This document shows, piece after piece, positions 19,340 to 30,508 of a DNA stretch of 64,000 nt. The number at the start of each line of letters is the position of its first letter. The first letter of the stretch is position 1. The DNA lies in contig CAJNDS010000009.1 of the NCBI GenBank assembly GCA_905221605.1, positions 62,001 to 126,000 of the forward strand, written 5' to 3'. The translations under genes were made by a program, and so were the position numbers. The stretch is from Symbiodinium natans (lineage: Eukaryota > Sar > Dinophyceae > Suessiales > Symbiodiniaceae). A model generated the notes under the pieces. That model had not been told where the DNA came from. It did not search any database and saw nothing but the letters and a program-made list of their open reading frames with translations.

Positions 19340-21385
19340 GTTTAGGGTTTAGGGTTAGGGGTCGCAATAATTGCCAATAGTCTTCCCTTAGGGTCCCTTT
19401 ATACATGTACTTATAATAACCCCCACAAACCCTATTCTGATTTTTCAGGCGCCTATAGTAAACCCTAAATGCGAGGGCTCGATGTGGTATGACACCCTTA
19501 GCACCTCGGTGAAGTTATAACGCCATCCTCTGCCCACAGCGCTTTAGGGTTTAGGGTTTAGGGTTTAGGGTTTAGGGTTGAGGGTTTAGGGTTTAGGGTT
19601 TAGGGTTGAGGGTTTAGGGTTTAGGGTTTAGGGTTGACGGTGTTAGGGTTGAGGGTTGAGGGCATCCCGACTGTATACCTTAGATGGCCACCTAGGGGTT
19701 CCCCTGTATGCCTTAGGTTGCAAGCGAGTGTTCCTGGAGATTCCTTCACTCTACTTAGAGCCCCCGCAATAACCCTCAGAATCCTGAACAAATCCCCTAA
19801 GTCCTCAACCCTAAACCCTAAGCCCTAAACCCTAAGCCCTAAGCCCTTAGCCCTAAGCCCTAAGCCCTAAACCCTAAACCCTAAGCCCTAAGCCCTAAGC
19901 CCTAAACCCTAAACCCTAAACCTCAACCCAAAACGCTGCCTTGTGAGGTTCCGCGAAATGCAGGCGCGCGACCTGAAGGCGCAGCTTGTATTGGGTTTAG
20001 GGCTTATGGTTTAGGGTTTAGGGCGTTAGGGTTTTAACTGTTTTTAGGTAGAAGACTCCATCTCCAAGATCACTGTGTGTGTTTAGGGCTTATGGTTAAG
20101 GCTTAGGGTTTAGGGTGTTTAGGGTTTTTAGGGTTTTTAGGGTTTTTAGGGTTTTGGGGCTTTTTAGGGTTTTTAGGGTTTAGGGCTTAGGGCTTCTGGT
20201 TTAGGGTTTAGGGTGTTTAGGGTGTTTAGGGCTTATGGTTTATCGGGTTTAGGGTGTTTTGGGTTTTTAGGCTTTTTAACTATGTTAGGGTTTAGGGTTT
20301 AGGGCTCAGGGTTCAGGGTTTCGGGTTTAGGGTTTAGGGCTTGGGGCTTAGGTTTAGGGTTTAGGGCATTTAGAGTTTTGAGGTTTTCAGGGTGTTTTCG
20401 GATTTTTCGGGCTTTTAGGGTTTTTCAGGGTTTTTAGGGTTTTTAGGGTGAATGGGGTTCAATATGTAAGGTTTCTGGTTTAGAGTGTGTATAGTTTATA
20501 AGGGTTTGCCGGTTTAGGGCTTGGGACATGGGCTTCGGCTTGTTGAGGGTTTGGGGTTTAGGGTTTAGGGTTTGGGGTTTAGGGTTTAGGGACTTCGGCT
20601 TGCACACTGGGCGCATTGCTTCTGGGGTTCTGGTGCTCAGGGCTTAGGGCTTCACAATAAAATGTTCAGGGTTAGCCAGGATGGTCTTTTTTGCCCTACA
20701 ACCCATTGTTTCGGTCGATACCTCCGCCAGGTTTTGAGTTTAGGCTTTAGGGTTTAGGGGAAAAGGCCACTTCAAGGGGTTGACTATGGAATTTTAGGGC
20801 ATGAGAGTCGATCCTGGTACGGCTTAGGAGACGAAGCGGCGGTATGACGCTAAGCTCGTGGGGTGTTCTCAATCTGGTATTGTCGGCAGAAGGTCGAGCA
20901 TGGCGGGTTTCGGGCTTAGCGTTTCGAATGGGCTTTGGGTTGTTACATTAAGCTACTGAAACACCAATACGGGGTTTAGGGTTTAGGGTTTAGGGTTTAG
21001 GGTTTAGGGTTTAGGGCGTTTCAGGACATGCTTGAGGCATAATTGCATGTCATGAGCATCTCGAAGCCTGCTCGAAATTGCATCGGCTGGAGCTCATTGC
21101 CTCTGAGCCTACATGCCAAGAACTGAGAAAGGGTTTTGAAGCCGCTTCAGTGGCATCTAAAACGTTTAGGGTTTAGGGTTTAGGGTTTAGGGTGTAAGGT
21201 TTAGGGTTTAGGGTTTAGGGTTTAGGGTTTAGGGTTTAGGGTTTAGGTCATCTAAACCCAATACCCTCTGGCATGCCGGGCCCGTGTAAGCCCTTGGCGA
21301 GCAAGAAGCCCGTACCCTAAACCCTAAACCCTAAACCCTAAACCTTAAACCCTAAACCCTAAACCCTAAACCCTAAACCCTAAAC
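19340..21385. repeat. Degenerate telomeric region with few exon islands
   Basis: TTTAGGG blocks, TTTTTAGGG variants (20,120-20,180, 20,400-20,450) and GGGCTTA forms dominate. One weak island at 19,935-19,992 reads VRFREMQARDLKAQL. The rest shows no convincing gene. Confidence 0.6.
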
Positions 21386-21484
21386 GAAGTGCTTGAGGCC
21401 AACATCGTTGCCTACACGTCTCTGGTGAACGCCTTTGCGCGGCAGGGCAACGTGACCGGCGCGGTGGAGGCGTTGAGCCCGAAG
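21386..21484 (+). CDS. Pentatricopeptide-repeat exon
   Basis: A 99-nt island reads EANIVAYTSLVNAFARQGNV, a clear PPR-like motif. The right boundary is AAG|GTTTAGGG. Same length as the PPR exon at 11,764, so the two may come from one gene with one repeat per exon, yet unrelated exons lie between them. Confidence 0.6.
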
Positions 21485-21701
21485 GTTTAGGGTTTAGGGT
21501 TTAGGCTTAAGGGTTTAGGGTTTAGGGTTCAGGATGTGGGCCGACAATTCCTGGGCGAAGGGTTGACAAAACCCTAAACCCTGCACCCCCCAAACCCTGC
21601 ACCCCCAAAAGAAGAGTGTGCCAGGACACGTTCCGTCGGGTCAAGTTTCAAGTTTCCCTGCGCGCATGTAGGTTTCAAGGCTGTCGGATGCCGAAATACT
21701 T

Positions 21702-21838
21702 TGTCCCCCTTTCATACCACCCCACCCCAGGTCCCCGGCATAACCCCATAATTAAGGGATAATTAAGCCTAGTTGGCGTTATAAAAGGGAGGAACCTAAG
21801 GAGCATAGAGGGGGGGTACTTAGTAGGGAAACCCATGA
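21702..21838. mobile_element. Family II palindromic element
   Basis: Left part TCCCCCTTTCATACCACCCC, right part GGGGGGGTACTTAGTAGGGA and AACCCATGA. Arms are more diverged than in the 18,909 copy. Confidence 0.55.
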
Positions 21839-21941
21839 CCCTTTGTTGGGATCCGATGGGCTTTACTCCGCCCTCTCATGTAAAATTGGCTCCCGTGTAG
21901 GGTAAGGAAGCTTTACTTCTGCGAGGTTTAGGGTTTAGGGT

Positions 21942-22075
21942 TTAGGGAAGTTTAGGGTTTAGTTTAGGGTTTAGGGTTTAGGGTTTAGGGTTTAGGGTTT
22001 AGGGTTTAGGGTTTAGGGTTTAGGGTTTAGGGTTTAGGGTTTAGGGTTTAGGGTTTAGGGTTTAGGGTTTAGGGA
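21942..22075 (+). repeat. TTTAGGG array
   Basis: About 19 near-perfect units. Confidence 0.95.
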
Positions 22076-24140
22076 CTATTATCTCTAGAACGTTTCTGAA
22101 CCACCAGGTCTGTAGAGTACCCCTAAACCGAGCCAAAGTGAGGAGTACGGAGTTCTTTAAAGAAGGCTGCCTCGATTGGCCTCGATAGGGTCTTTTAACG
22201 GTTTAGGGGTTAAAGGGTTTAGGGTTTCGGGTTTAGGGTTTCGGGTTTAGGGGAGGGTTCAGGCTTGAGGGTTTGGGGTTCAGGGCTTCAAAAAAGAATA
22301 GGGTTCAGGTTAAAGGGTTTGGCTTGAACTTCCTGTCCTTGTATGCCGTAACTCTCCGACGGCCTCTTGCCGTAGTTTCCGAACTACCCCATTGCAGGTG
22401 GGCCCTTTTTTGGATTGTTTCATATGTGTTGGGTTTATAGGAGTCTAGGAAAGATAGCATCTAAGAAAAATGACATACAGCAAAACCATACCCCTGTACC
22501 TACAAAAGGGAAGATCTTATATTCCTTATAATAAGGAATGACTTTGCCATACCCCTCAATTGCTTGAAAGTGCTCTGCCCAGGGGGTATGTTAAATATTT
22601 GATCTTAGAAAGAGGATTATTTTTCACAGGGCTAGGACCCAGAGTGGTTCCTTATTTCCTTTTTTTGGGGTTTAGGGCCCCTTCTAGTTCCCTTGAAGAC
22701 ACAAAGGGCACCCTTTTTTATTCTAAACCCTAAACCCTAAACGCTAAACCCTAAACCCTAAACCCTAAACCCTAAACCCTAAACCCTAAACCCTAAACCC
22801 TAAACCCTAGTTCAGGGGCTCTAATGGCCATCCTACAGTCGGTTCTGAAATACGATCGGGTGTCCTCGCCGCAAATTCCGGGGCCGGCTGCGGCCTCGGC
22901 TACCTTCGGGTTTTTGTTGGGTGCCTGAAGCCCTTGCTAGGATCTTGTATGAGTTTAGGGTTTAGGGTTTAGGGTTTAGGGTTTAGGGTTTAGGGTTTAG
23001 GGTTTAGGGAACCCGAAACCCTAAAGGAGCATAGTTCGGGTGGGGGGGGGGGGTGAGGCTACTGCGCCATGCAAGCGTGCGGTAGGGAGTGAGCACCTAA
23101 ATCTAAAGCAAAGGGCGCGGAGCGTGGAGCGCGCGGCGCGCGTACCCTGATGCTAACCCCTAGACCCAAAACCCGAAACCCGAAACCCCACACCCCACAC
23201 CCCAAACCCCAAACCCTAAACCCTAGACCCTAGACCCTAAGCCCTAAACCCTAAACCCAAAACCCTAAACTCTAAGCAGCTTGCCCGGCAGCCCTGCGGA
23301 GGTGATGCAGCAAATGGAAGAGGAGCTGCGTGGTAGTTTGCTACCGTCTTGGTGACTTTGTGGGTTAGGGTTTAGGGTTTAGAGTTTAGGGTTTAGGGTT
23401 TAGGGTTTAGGGTCCAGGGTTCAGCATCAGTGCCCTTGGGATGTTTCCTGGTGTTTTCCCTCAAGGGTTGTAAAATTTGGGAGTTTTGTTCAGGGGGTTT
23501 AAAGGCCCACAATACATCTTTGTGGGTCGAGTCATGATATTGCAGACTTGCCAGAATTGCTGCAGTAGGGTCAGGAGATTGCCGAGCTGCTTCGTAGTGC
23601 TAAACCCTAGACCCTTAACCTTGGACCTTACTTATACAATCCCACAGCTTGACCTTCCTCGAACGCTTGGCTTCGGGTTGTTGAGAGAGTTTTTGTGTGG
23701 TTATGGGACATGAGTAGTGGGATTTAGGGAAGTAGGTGCCCTAGTTCATCTCTCCTCAAAGGGTTCTGTAGCTTGGAGGTAAGTGGCCGAGTTCCCTACC
23801 AAGAACTAGTAAGGTTGGTGTGCGGTTTTCGGGCTTCCTTGAAAGCAAAGTCGGCTAGGTGAACTCCCAAGTATGGGGCGTTCAGAAACTAGACTTAGAG
23901 ATATTTGTGTTTAAGAGAATCCGTCAGAGGGAGTACAATATAGGGGTGGGAATAAGTACGAATCGAATTCCCTTATGGATCGAACATAAATATGCGATAA
24001 TAATCCCCAAAACCCTGTTCTAATCATTACGGCCCCTCTATTTTTTTGTACGAGGACACAGTGCGGCACTACATACCGATAATTATGCCATATGTGACAC
24101 TTTCGGGATCTTGGGCTTAGGGTTCATAAGGTTTAAAACA
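22076..24140. other. Mostly non-coding, with one likely small exon
   Basis: Contains a family VI-like element near 22,623-22,735, C-rich and G-rich telomeric arrays (22,725-22,808, 22,955-23,008), and an island at 23,275-23,332 reading SLPGSPAEVMQQMEEELR followed by GTAGTTTGCTACC. The stretch 23,700-24,120 has no repeats and no frame that looks coding. Confidence 0.45.
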
Positions 24141-24145
24141 TCCAG

Positions 24146-27100
24146 CTCACATCTGTTCTGTCGGATGGCGTGCCTCTTTCGGCTCATCACGGGCAGTTTT
24201 TGCGGCGCCAGGCCATGCGGCGTGAGCTCAGGAGGTACACAACCTGGGAGGCTTTAGCTTTGCATGGGTCCATAACTCCAGATCGCTGGTGCGTCACCCG
24301 CTCAGACCTGAAGTACCTGTGGCAGGAAGCTAGGATGCCCAGTAGTGCCCTTATTCCCTTTTTGGGGGGGGTTTAGGTTCCCTTATAAACCCCTGTAAGC
24401 AAAAAAAGGGCACCCTTTTTAAGCCTAGGTTACTGGGCAGCCTAGGAAGTGTGGAGCGCCATTCGTGCGGGGGAGATCCAGTCGCCTGATGATGGCTCTG
24501 ACGACTTTCAGCGCTTTGACCAGGTGTATGGCTCCTGGGTAGCCCAGTGGTACCCTTTTTGCCTTTCTTTTTTGGTTCAAGGTTCGGGGTTTAGGGTTTA
24601 GGGTTCAGGGTTCAGGGTTCAGGGTTTACGGTTTTAGGTTCTGGGTTCCCTTATCAAGAAACCAACCCGAAAAACAAGGGTGCCCTTATCATGCCCTTAT
24701 CATAATATGGCTACCGGGCTACGGAGGCCCAAGCATCTACACAGTGAACACGCAGCACATCATGCCGGTGACAGCGCGAGCTGGCAAAGTGAGCTGGGCG
24801 TTGATGAGAAACTCGGCAGGCCCTTGGGACACTTTGCATTTTCCCGTACAATTGGGTTTCAGAGGATCATATTCAGGAACATCCCTAAACCCTGAACCCT
24901 GAACCCTAAACCTAAACCCTAAACCCTAATTAAACCCCAAACCCTGAAAAGGGGGGCCATCCTAGGAAATCCCGAGGGCCTGGACTGCGACTTGTTCATC
25001 AGCCATGCTTGGCAGGAGGGGATCTTCGAGTTTCTCTCGAAACTTAGGGGTTAATCGGAAACATTTTGTCTTTTTTGGGCACTTTAATTCCTAAGAAACC
25101 GCTGATAGTAAAGTTTTTGGGTACTTTAATTCCTAAGACTCAATATATTTTTTGCTAGGGATCCAAGTTCAGTATAGGAAAGTTCTCCACTCCTGGCCTA
25201 CCGATGCACTGCACGCCTGGTGTTGCTTGCTATATCTCTCAGCAGGGCCGTTGGGGAGTTACAGTAGGCAAGGGTTTTTTGTAGCCCCCAATGGGGATGT
25301 ACTTGGGTTTAGGGTTAGGGTTTAGGGTTTAGGGTTTAGGGTAAAGGGTAAAGGGTAAAGGGTAAAGGGTAAAGGGTAAAGGGTTTGGGTGTAGGGCTTA
25401 GGGTAGGGCTTAGGGTTTAGGGTTTAGGGTTTAGGGTTTAGGGTTTAGGGTTTAGGGTTTAGGGTTTAGGGTTTAGGGTTTAGGGTTTAGGGTTTAGGGT
25501 TTAGGGTTTAGGGTTTAGGGTTTAGGGTTATTGTTATTGAAAGCCAGTATAAGGTTGTATGCTGGCGAACCCGCAGAACTTAGACATTGGAGCGCTGCTG
25601 CAGTCGCCGAGCAGATCTCCCTTTGCGCTGGCCCTCCAGGCCTCCCAAGCCCTAAACCCTAAACCCTAAACCCGAAACCCCAAACCCCAAACCCCAAACC
25701 CCAAACCCCAAACCCTAAACCCTAGCCCTAAACCCTAAACCCTAAACCCTCCAGGCCTCGACGTGCGTCCTCGTCGTGCCCAACCACCGTTGCAGCATCT
25801 ACACCAGGCTCGGGGAGCGAACATTTTGCCTAAGGGTAGGGCTTAGGGCTTAGGGTTTAGGGTTTAGGGTTTAGGGCTTAGGGCTTAGGGCTTAGGGCTT
25901 AGGGCTTAGGGCTTAGGGCTTAGGCTTAGGGCTGGGAGAAAGTTTTGCCTTAAAATGCTCGCCAAAAAAGCTCTAAGTGTACTGTAGACTGTAGACTACC
26001 TTAGCAACCTCAGCCACGGTAAATCCTAGAAGCCCTAAACCCTAAACCCTAAACCCACGAAACAATGACGCACTTGCGTCTCGCTCTTGCCCAAAGGCTG
26101 TGGTGTGGATACGAGGCATACCTGGCCCATGAAGAACCTGGGTTGAGGGTTTAAAGGGTTTAGGGTTTAGCTGTTTAGGACCCTAAGTGCTAAACCCTGA
26201 GCTCTAAAAAGAAAGTAAGTGCAGTTCAGCGTTTTGGTGTTAGGGCTTAGGGTCTAGGACGACGAGGCTTGCAGAGCTCATCGTGCCCCCAAGGAAGGTA
26301 AGACCATCTTCATCGCGCGAGCCTCCAACCGCAGGCAGATTGTTGCTGCGGTGATGTGGGTGGTCTTCGCAGGAGTGGGCGCAGACTCCTCAGTGCCAAA
26401 CCCTACAGTGCCCAGAATGATGGCCTACAGCCCCAAAGTGCAAAGCACAAGAGGCAAGTATGGAGGTATTTGGAGGTTGGGTAAACGCGATAATGATACC
26501 GCACAGCCCAGCAATCTACTTCTCATGAGCCGATGTATTGTAGACATGGGCAAAGGTATCACAACTGGTCGAGTTGCATTTCGGGTTCAGGGCAAAGATT
26601 CTTCTTAGGTCCAGACGGTGATGCAAGCCCGATGTAACAAGGGTACCCTAAACCCTAAACCCGAAACCCTAAACCCTAAACCCTAAAGGACTTCTGGGCA
26701 TGTCCTTCAGTGGGTGGATGAAGTTTTGGCACTACCACTGGTGCCCGGTGGTCCTCTTCAGCGTCGCTGTGGTTGTTGCATCGATCAGTGCCACCATCAA
26801 CAGCAGCAGGTTGGGTGGTTCCCCCTTCTACGAACAGTCCTTAATCTATTGTTTTTGCTTCAGAAACCCCCAAAAAATAAGAAACACAAATCCCTATATT
26901 AATCTTAATTATGTTACTTTTTTCCCTATACTAGCAGTCCTTAATCGGGAGTCCAGTGCCCCCTATTTATCATCCCTATCAAGGACTGTTAGTATAAACC
27001 CTAAACCCTAAACCCCAAACATCCCAAGCAGCAGGTGCCGGTTGCTCTTCAACAGGATCGGGGCCCTACTTTGCGGCATCATGCTAGTTCAGTGGCACAC

Positions 27101-30100
27101 GATTGGCGGTGCTAGCAGGTGGGGGTTTATGAAAACAGGGGACCCTGATATAGACCCCCTAAATAGTCGCCTCTCCTTATCATATAGGACCCCAAACCTA
27201 AACCCTAAACCCTAAACCCTAAACACTAAACCCTAAATCCTAAACCCTAGACCCTAATTCGGAAAACCCCCCAGGTATACCAAAGCAGGCGGGGCCTCCC
27301 ACGTCGCCTACGTGGCGCAGCTTCTGGTCATCCTCAGTGGCGGGTGCTTCTTCTTATTGCTGGAGGTCGACCGCGTCAATGATCATAGCCGAAACCTCGT
27401 AGCCGAATGAGTACACTTTACACTTTTTAGGGGTAGGAGAATTCCCTATAGAACTGAAAAGTGTGCACTTTTTTGGGGGGCTTATGAAACTCAGCAACTA
27501 AGGAAAGCAAGAGGCGCGGCAACTCAGCGAGGGGTTTCTTCGTAGCTGAGTGAGTACACGTTATACACTTTTTGGGATACAATAATCCCCTATAGAACTT
27601 TCTTTTTGGGGCTTCTGAACTCAGCAACTAAGGTTTCAAGGCACCATTGCCTTCGCAAAGTGCTCCCAAGCAGCTGATGCAGCACGGATCTTGCAGGAGA
27701 TTGGTCAGAAGACGGATGCCGTGGACTACGCCATCTGGGTACTACTATCTGCGGGCATGTCTTCACCCACGCTGAGACAAGTCGCACGCGCAGGGGTGAA
27801 CATCGAGAATGCGGGCTACGCTGAGATGCTAGGATCCTGAGTACCCGTTTTTCGGATTTGAGTTCCCTTAAAATTAAACCCCTTCAAACCAACAAGGGCA
27901 CCCTTTTTATTCCTAGGTTACTTTTGGATCTAGACTCTAGACAAGTCCTAACCCTAAATCCTAGGATGGCAATTCCGTATTTAAACTACATGACTGGGCT
28001 GTCCAGCCTGGCGCGCATTATTTTTGACATTCTCTACCTGCACCACGTGTTTTTCGTTTCTTGGTACCCCTGTGGTACCCTTTTTTTGCGCCCTTATTTG
28101 CTTCAAGTCTCCTTGTACAGAACCCAACCCCCCCAAAAAAGGCACCCTCATAATACGTACCCTAAACCCTAAACCCCAAACCCTAAACCCTAAACCCTAA
28201 ACCCTAAACCCTAAACCCCTTGATTACAGTATGGATGGTTCCTCGGCTTCCAAGGTCTACATCCAGGCCGTGTGTGTCGCTGCTCGGCTTGCCCTGCTCG
28301 TCGTCATCTGGCGCAGCCCAAAGGATGAACCTCTCAGGTTTGATGGAAAGCTTTTTTTTTATTTATAATTTTACTCTCTTTTAAAAAAACAGTTTTTCTT
28401 TTTTTATATAATTTAGTCCCAAGTTTATTAGGGTTCTCAGGTTTGATTGGCTTTAAAAAATTTTTTTACTCCCAATTTTATTAGGGTTTGGGGGTTTAGG
28501 GTTTGGGGTGTTGAGAGAGTCCCAGCTGCAAAAGGGTTTGGGGTGAACCTCTCATATTTGAAAGCCTCTCTTTTTTACGTTTACTCCCTCATTCAAGGTT
28601 TAGGGTTTAGAGTTTAGGGTTTAGGGTTGAGGGTTTAGGGAGCAAAAAAAGGGTTTAGGGTTTAGGGTTTAGTTTAGGGTTTAGGGTTTAGGGTTTAGGG
28701 TTTAGGGTTTAGGGTTTAGGGTTTAGGGTTTAGGGTTTAGGGTTTAGGGTTTAGGGTTTAGGGTTTAGTTTTAGGGTTTAGGGTTTAGGGTTTAGGGTTT
28801 AGGGTTTAGGGTTTAGGGTTTAGGGTTTAGGGTTTAGGGTTTAGGGTTTAGGGTTTAGGGTTTAGGGGTGCCATGTTGTACTAGCAGTCCCTAATAGGGA
28901 TTATAAGCCCTAAACCCTAAACCCTAAACCCTAAACCCTAAACCCTAAACCCAAGGTATATGCCATCCCAAGTTAGGACAGATGCTTCATCTTGAAGATG
29001 ATGGCCAAGCTCGTGGTCCTCGATCTCCTCATCGCCTGCCCTCTGTTGCTTGGTTTAGGGTTAAGGGTTAAGGGTTAAGGGTTTAGGGTTTAGGGTTTAG
29101 GGTTTAGGGTTTAGGGTTTAGGGTTTAGGGTTTAGGGTTTAGGGTTTAGGGTTTAGGGTTTAGGGTTTAGGGGGTTTAGGGTTTAGGGTTTAGGGTTTTT
29201 TCGTTTTTTTTTTGAGCGGGGGGGGGGGGGTATGTTTTTGTTGGTTCTAGGTTCGCTTATCAAGCCCAAACAAGGGTACCCTTATTTGAAAATGATTACG
29301 GGGCTACCAAGGATGTTGTATTGGGAGTTCAGCCCCTCAATGGAAACCAAGCCGCATCGCATCTGGTTTGCCGTGCCAACGGCGATCTACACCGCCATGC
29401 TCATCTTTGCGTGCTCCTTGGTTCCACTTCTTCCTCCAATCTCCGAATTCGAGCTTAGTCGCCCTAAACCCTAAACCCTAAACCCTAAACCCTAAACCCT
29501 AAACCCTAAACCCTAAACCCTAAACCCTAAACCCTAAACCCTAAACCCTAAACCCTAAACCCCAAGCTCCTTCTTGGGAGCCTTGCGTCTCAGAAGGCCT
29601 TGGCATGAGCCGGCTAGCTTCCATCCCTGGTGTTGGCCCCTGCTTGCTGCAGCTCTTCCTGGCACGGGGCCTCAAGGTCTCCCCTGGCATGTTTATGGGG
29701 TATAAGGTTTAGGGCCGTTTAGGGCTAGGGTTTAGGGTTTAGGGTTTTGGGTTTTGGGTTTAGGGTTTAGGGTTTAGGGTTTTGAGGGGGGTATGTAACC
29801 CAAGCTTCCCTAAAACTACTCCCTAAGGCTCCCTAAGCTTCCCTAAGGCTCCACAAGTGTCTTCCCCTTGGTAGCCCAGTGGCACCGTTTTCCCTTTTTT
29901 GGGGGTTAGGGGTTCCCTTATAAAGTACCCAACCCCAAAAGTGGCCTTATTGTGATATGGTTACTGGGCTGCCAAGTCCGTGGCATGCAATTATAAGCTA
30001 GGCTGGCCCTTGGGACTTAGGGTTTAGGGTTAAGGGTTTAGGGTTTAGGGGTAAGGGTTTAGGGTTTAGGGTTTAGGGTTTAGGGTTTAGGGTTTAGGGT

Positions 30101-30508
30101 TTAGGGTTTAGGGATATCTTCCCTTCTTGGGTTTTAAGAGGATCATATTCAGGTTTTTTTTCAGAGAGTTTTATGGACCATCTTAGAACACACTGATGGG
30201 TTTCCCTACTATACCCCCCTCTATACTAGCCCCCCCTGGGTTCCACCCTTAAACCACCTTAATTAGGCTTATCTCTCCCTAAATAGCTTTACTTATGGGG
30301 GGGAACTAGGTTGGGTGGGGGGGGAGGGGGGGGGAAAGAGGGTGGTAGTAGGGGAACCCATGATATCAGTGCCCTAAACCCTAAACCCTAAGCCCTAAAC
30401 CCTAAACCCTCTCCAATGAAGGTCTTCCCTGGCCTGCTGCGCTGTCCACGCTCCCGGGCGGAGTCGACGACCGAGAGTGAGGGCACCTCGGACATCTCAG
30501 ATGACTGA
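24146..30508 (+). CDS. TIR-like-domain membrane protein in about 20 exons
   Basis: Exons read at 24,146-24,333; 24,446-24,539; 24,727-24,819; 24,966-25,042; 25,178-25,231; 25,557-25,639; 25,755-25,807; 26,097-26,141; 26,294-about 26,440; 26,690-26,809; 27,035-27,118; 27,289-27,399; 27,503-27,542; 27,633-27,833; 27,965-28,064; 28,255-28,337; 28,982-29,053; 29,312-29,460; 29,594-29,676; 30,422-30,508 (TGA). Key blocks are LDCDLFISHAWQEG (TIR-like strand), LVVPNHRCSIYTRLWC, then hydrophobic spans (VVLFSVAVVVASISA; LLVILSGGCFFLLLEVDRV; LALLVVIW; LIACPLLL) and an acidic tail ending SDISDD. Most joints are in frame; the 25,231/25,557 joint and several edges are not settled. The gene may instead end at TGA 27,838-27,840. 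Resembles an expanded dinoflagellate family of unknown role. Confidence 0.65.
24334..24445. mobile_element. Family VI introner-like element
   Basis: Begins ATGCCCAGTAGTGCCCTTAT after exon-end CTAGG and ends TACTGGGCAGCCTAG. AAAAAAAGGGCACCC mirrors GTGCCCTTATTCCCTTTTT. Excision between CTAGG and GAAGTG keeps the frame. Confidence 0.7.
24540..24726. mobile_element. Family I introner-like element with internal telomeric repeats
   Basis: TAGCCCAGTGGTACCC at the left, GGCTACCGGGCTACGGAG at the right. Between TTGGTTCAAGGTTC and GGTTCCCTTATC a short TTTAGGG/TTCAGGG run has been inserted, repeating the GGTTC on both sides. Confidence 0.7.
24820..24965. mobile_element. Family V element
   Basis: Starts GCCCTTGGGAC, continues AGAGGATCATATTCAGGAAC, then a C-rich telomeric run, and ends GGGGCCATCCTAG. 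GC-AG ends keep the frame between exons 3 and 4. Confidence 0.6.
25330..25530 (+). repeat. GGGTAAA variant block followed by TTTAGGG array
   Basis: Six GGGTAAA units (25,340-25,385) next to about 18 TTTAGGG units, all inside one intron. Confidence 0.9.
25640..25754 (-). repeat. Telomeric intron flanked by a 13-bp exon duplication
   Basis: CCCTCCAGGCCTC is found at 25,632-25,644 and 25,747-25,759. Between the two copies lies only CCCTAAA-type sequence. Removing GC...AG restores CTC CAG GCC TCG in frame, joining exons 6 and 7. Confidence 0.8.
25840..25934 (+). repeat. GGGCTTA variant array
   Basis: Eight or more GGGCTTA units in tandem within a larger TTTAGGG tract; a homogenised variant. Confidence 0.85.
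26810..27034. mobile_element. Family III element acting as an intron
   Basis: Starts GTTGGGTGGTTCCCCCTTCT with AACAGTCCTTAATC, and ends GACTGTTAGTATAA, telomeric units, then CATCCCAAG. AGCAGCAGGT flanks it on both sides (26,802-26,811 and 27,027-27,036). GT-AG removal is in frame. Confidence 0.7.
27119..27288. mobile_element. Family IV element acting as an intron
   Basis: Starts GTGGGGGTTTATGAAAACAG and ends TTCGGAAAACCCCCCAGG, with telomeric repeats in the middle. AGCAGGYGGGG lies on both edges (27,114-27,124 and 27,285-27,295), a probable target duplication. Confidence 0.65.
27400..27502. mobile_element. Family VII introner-like element (TAGCTGAGT type)
   Basis: Starts TAGCCGAATGAGTACACTTT and ends AACTCAGCAACTAAG; CACTTTTTAGGGG mirrors CCCCCCAAAAAAGTG-like sequence. 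Excision leaves CTC|G + GA in frame. Confidence 0.7.
27543..27632. mobile_element. Family VII introner-like element
   Basis: Starts TAGCTGAGTGAGTACACG and ends AACTCAGCAACTAAG. Only 40 nt of exon separate it from the previous copy. The protein frame (LSEGF then RFQGTIAFAKCSQ) continues only with this exact excision. Confidence 0.7.
27834..27964. mobile_element. Family VI introner-like element
   Basis: Starts ATCCTGAGTACCCG after CTAGG; contains CAAGGGCACCCTTTTTATTC; ends ATCCTAG. If removed, GAG ATG CTA GGG ATG GCA continues the frame into the next membrane exon; if not, TGA at 27,838 ends the protein. Confidence 0.5.
28065..28254. mobile_element. Family I introner-like element
   Basis: TACCCCTGTGGTACCC to GGCTTCCAAG, with CCCCAAAAAAGGCACCC in the middle and CCCTAAA units inserted. 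Excision joins VFFVSW to VYIQAV in frame. Confidence 0.65.
28650..28866 (+). repeat. TTTAGGG array
   Basis: About 30 units with two short interruptions, inside an intron that also holds a family III remnant (28,868-28,974). Confidence 0.95.
29054..29311. mobile_element. Intron: TTTAGGG array fused to the right half of a family I element
   Basis: The left end is pure telomeric repeat (29,052-29,200), while the right end is GGTTCGCTTATC, AACAAGGGTACCC, GGGGCTACCAAG. The left TIR appears to have been replaced by the array. Confidence 0.6.
29461..29565 (-). repeat. Pure CCCTAAA array
   Basis: About 15 units directly after exon sequence. Confidence 0.95.
29677..30421. other. 745-bp intron with a 15-bp exon duplication and three nested elements
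   Basis: AAGGTCTYCCCTGGC is found at 29,674-29,688 and 30,419-30,433. The intron contains a family I copy (29,872-29,976), a family V copy (about 30,000-30,185), a family II copy (30,193-30,362) and TTTAGGG arrays. GT-AG removal joins GLK to VFPGLL in frame. Confidence 0.7.
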
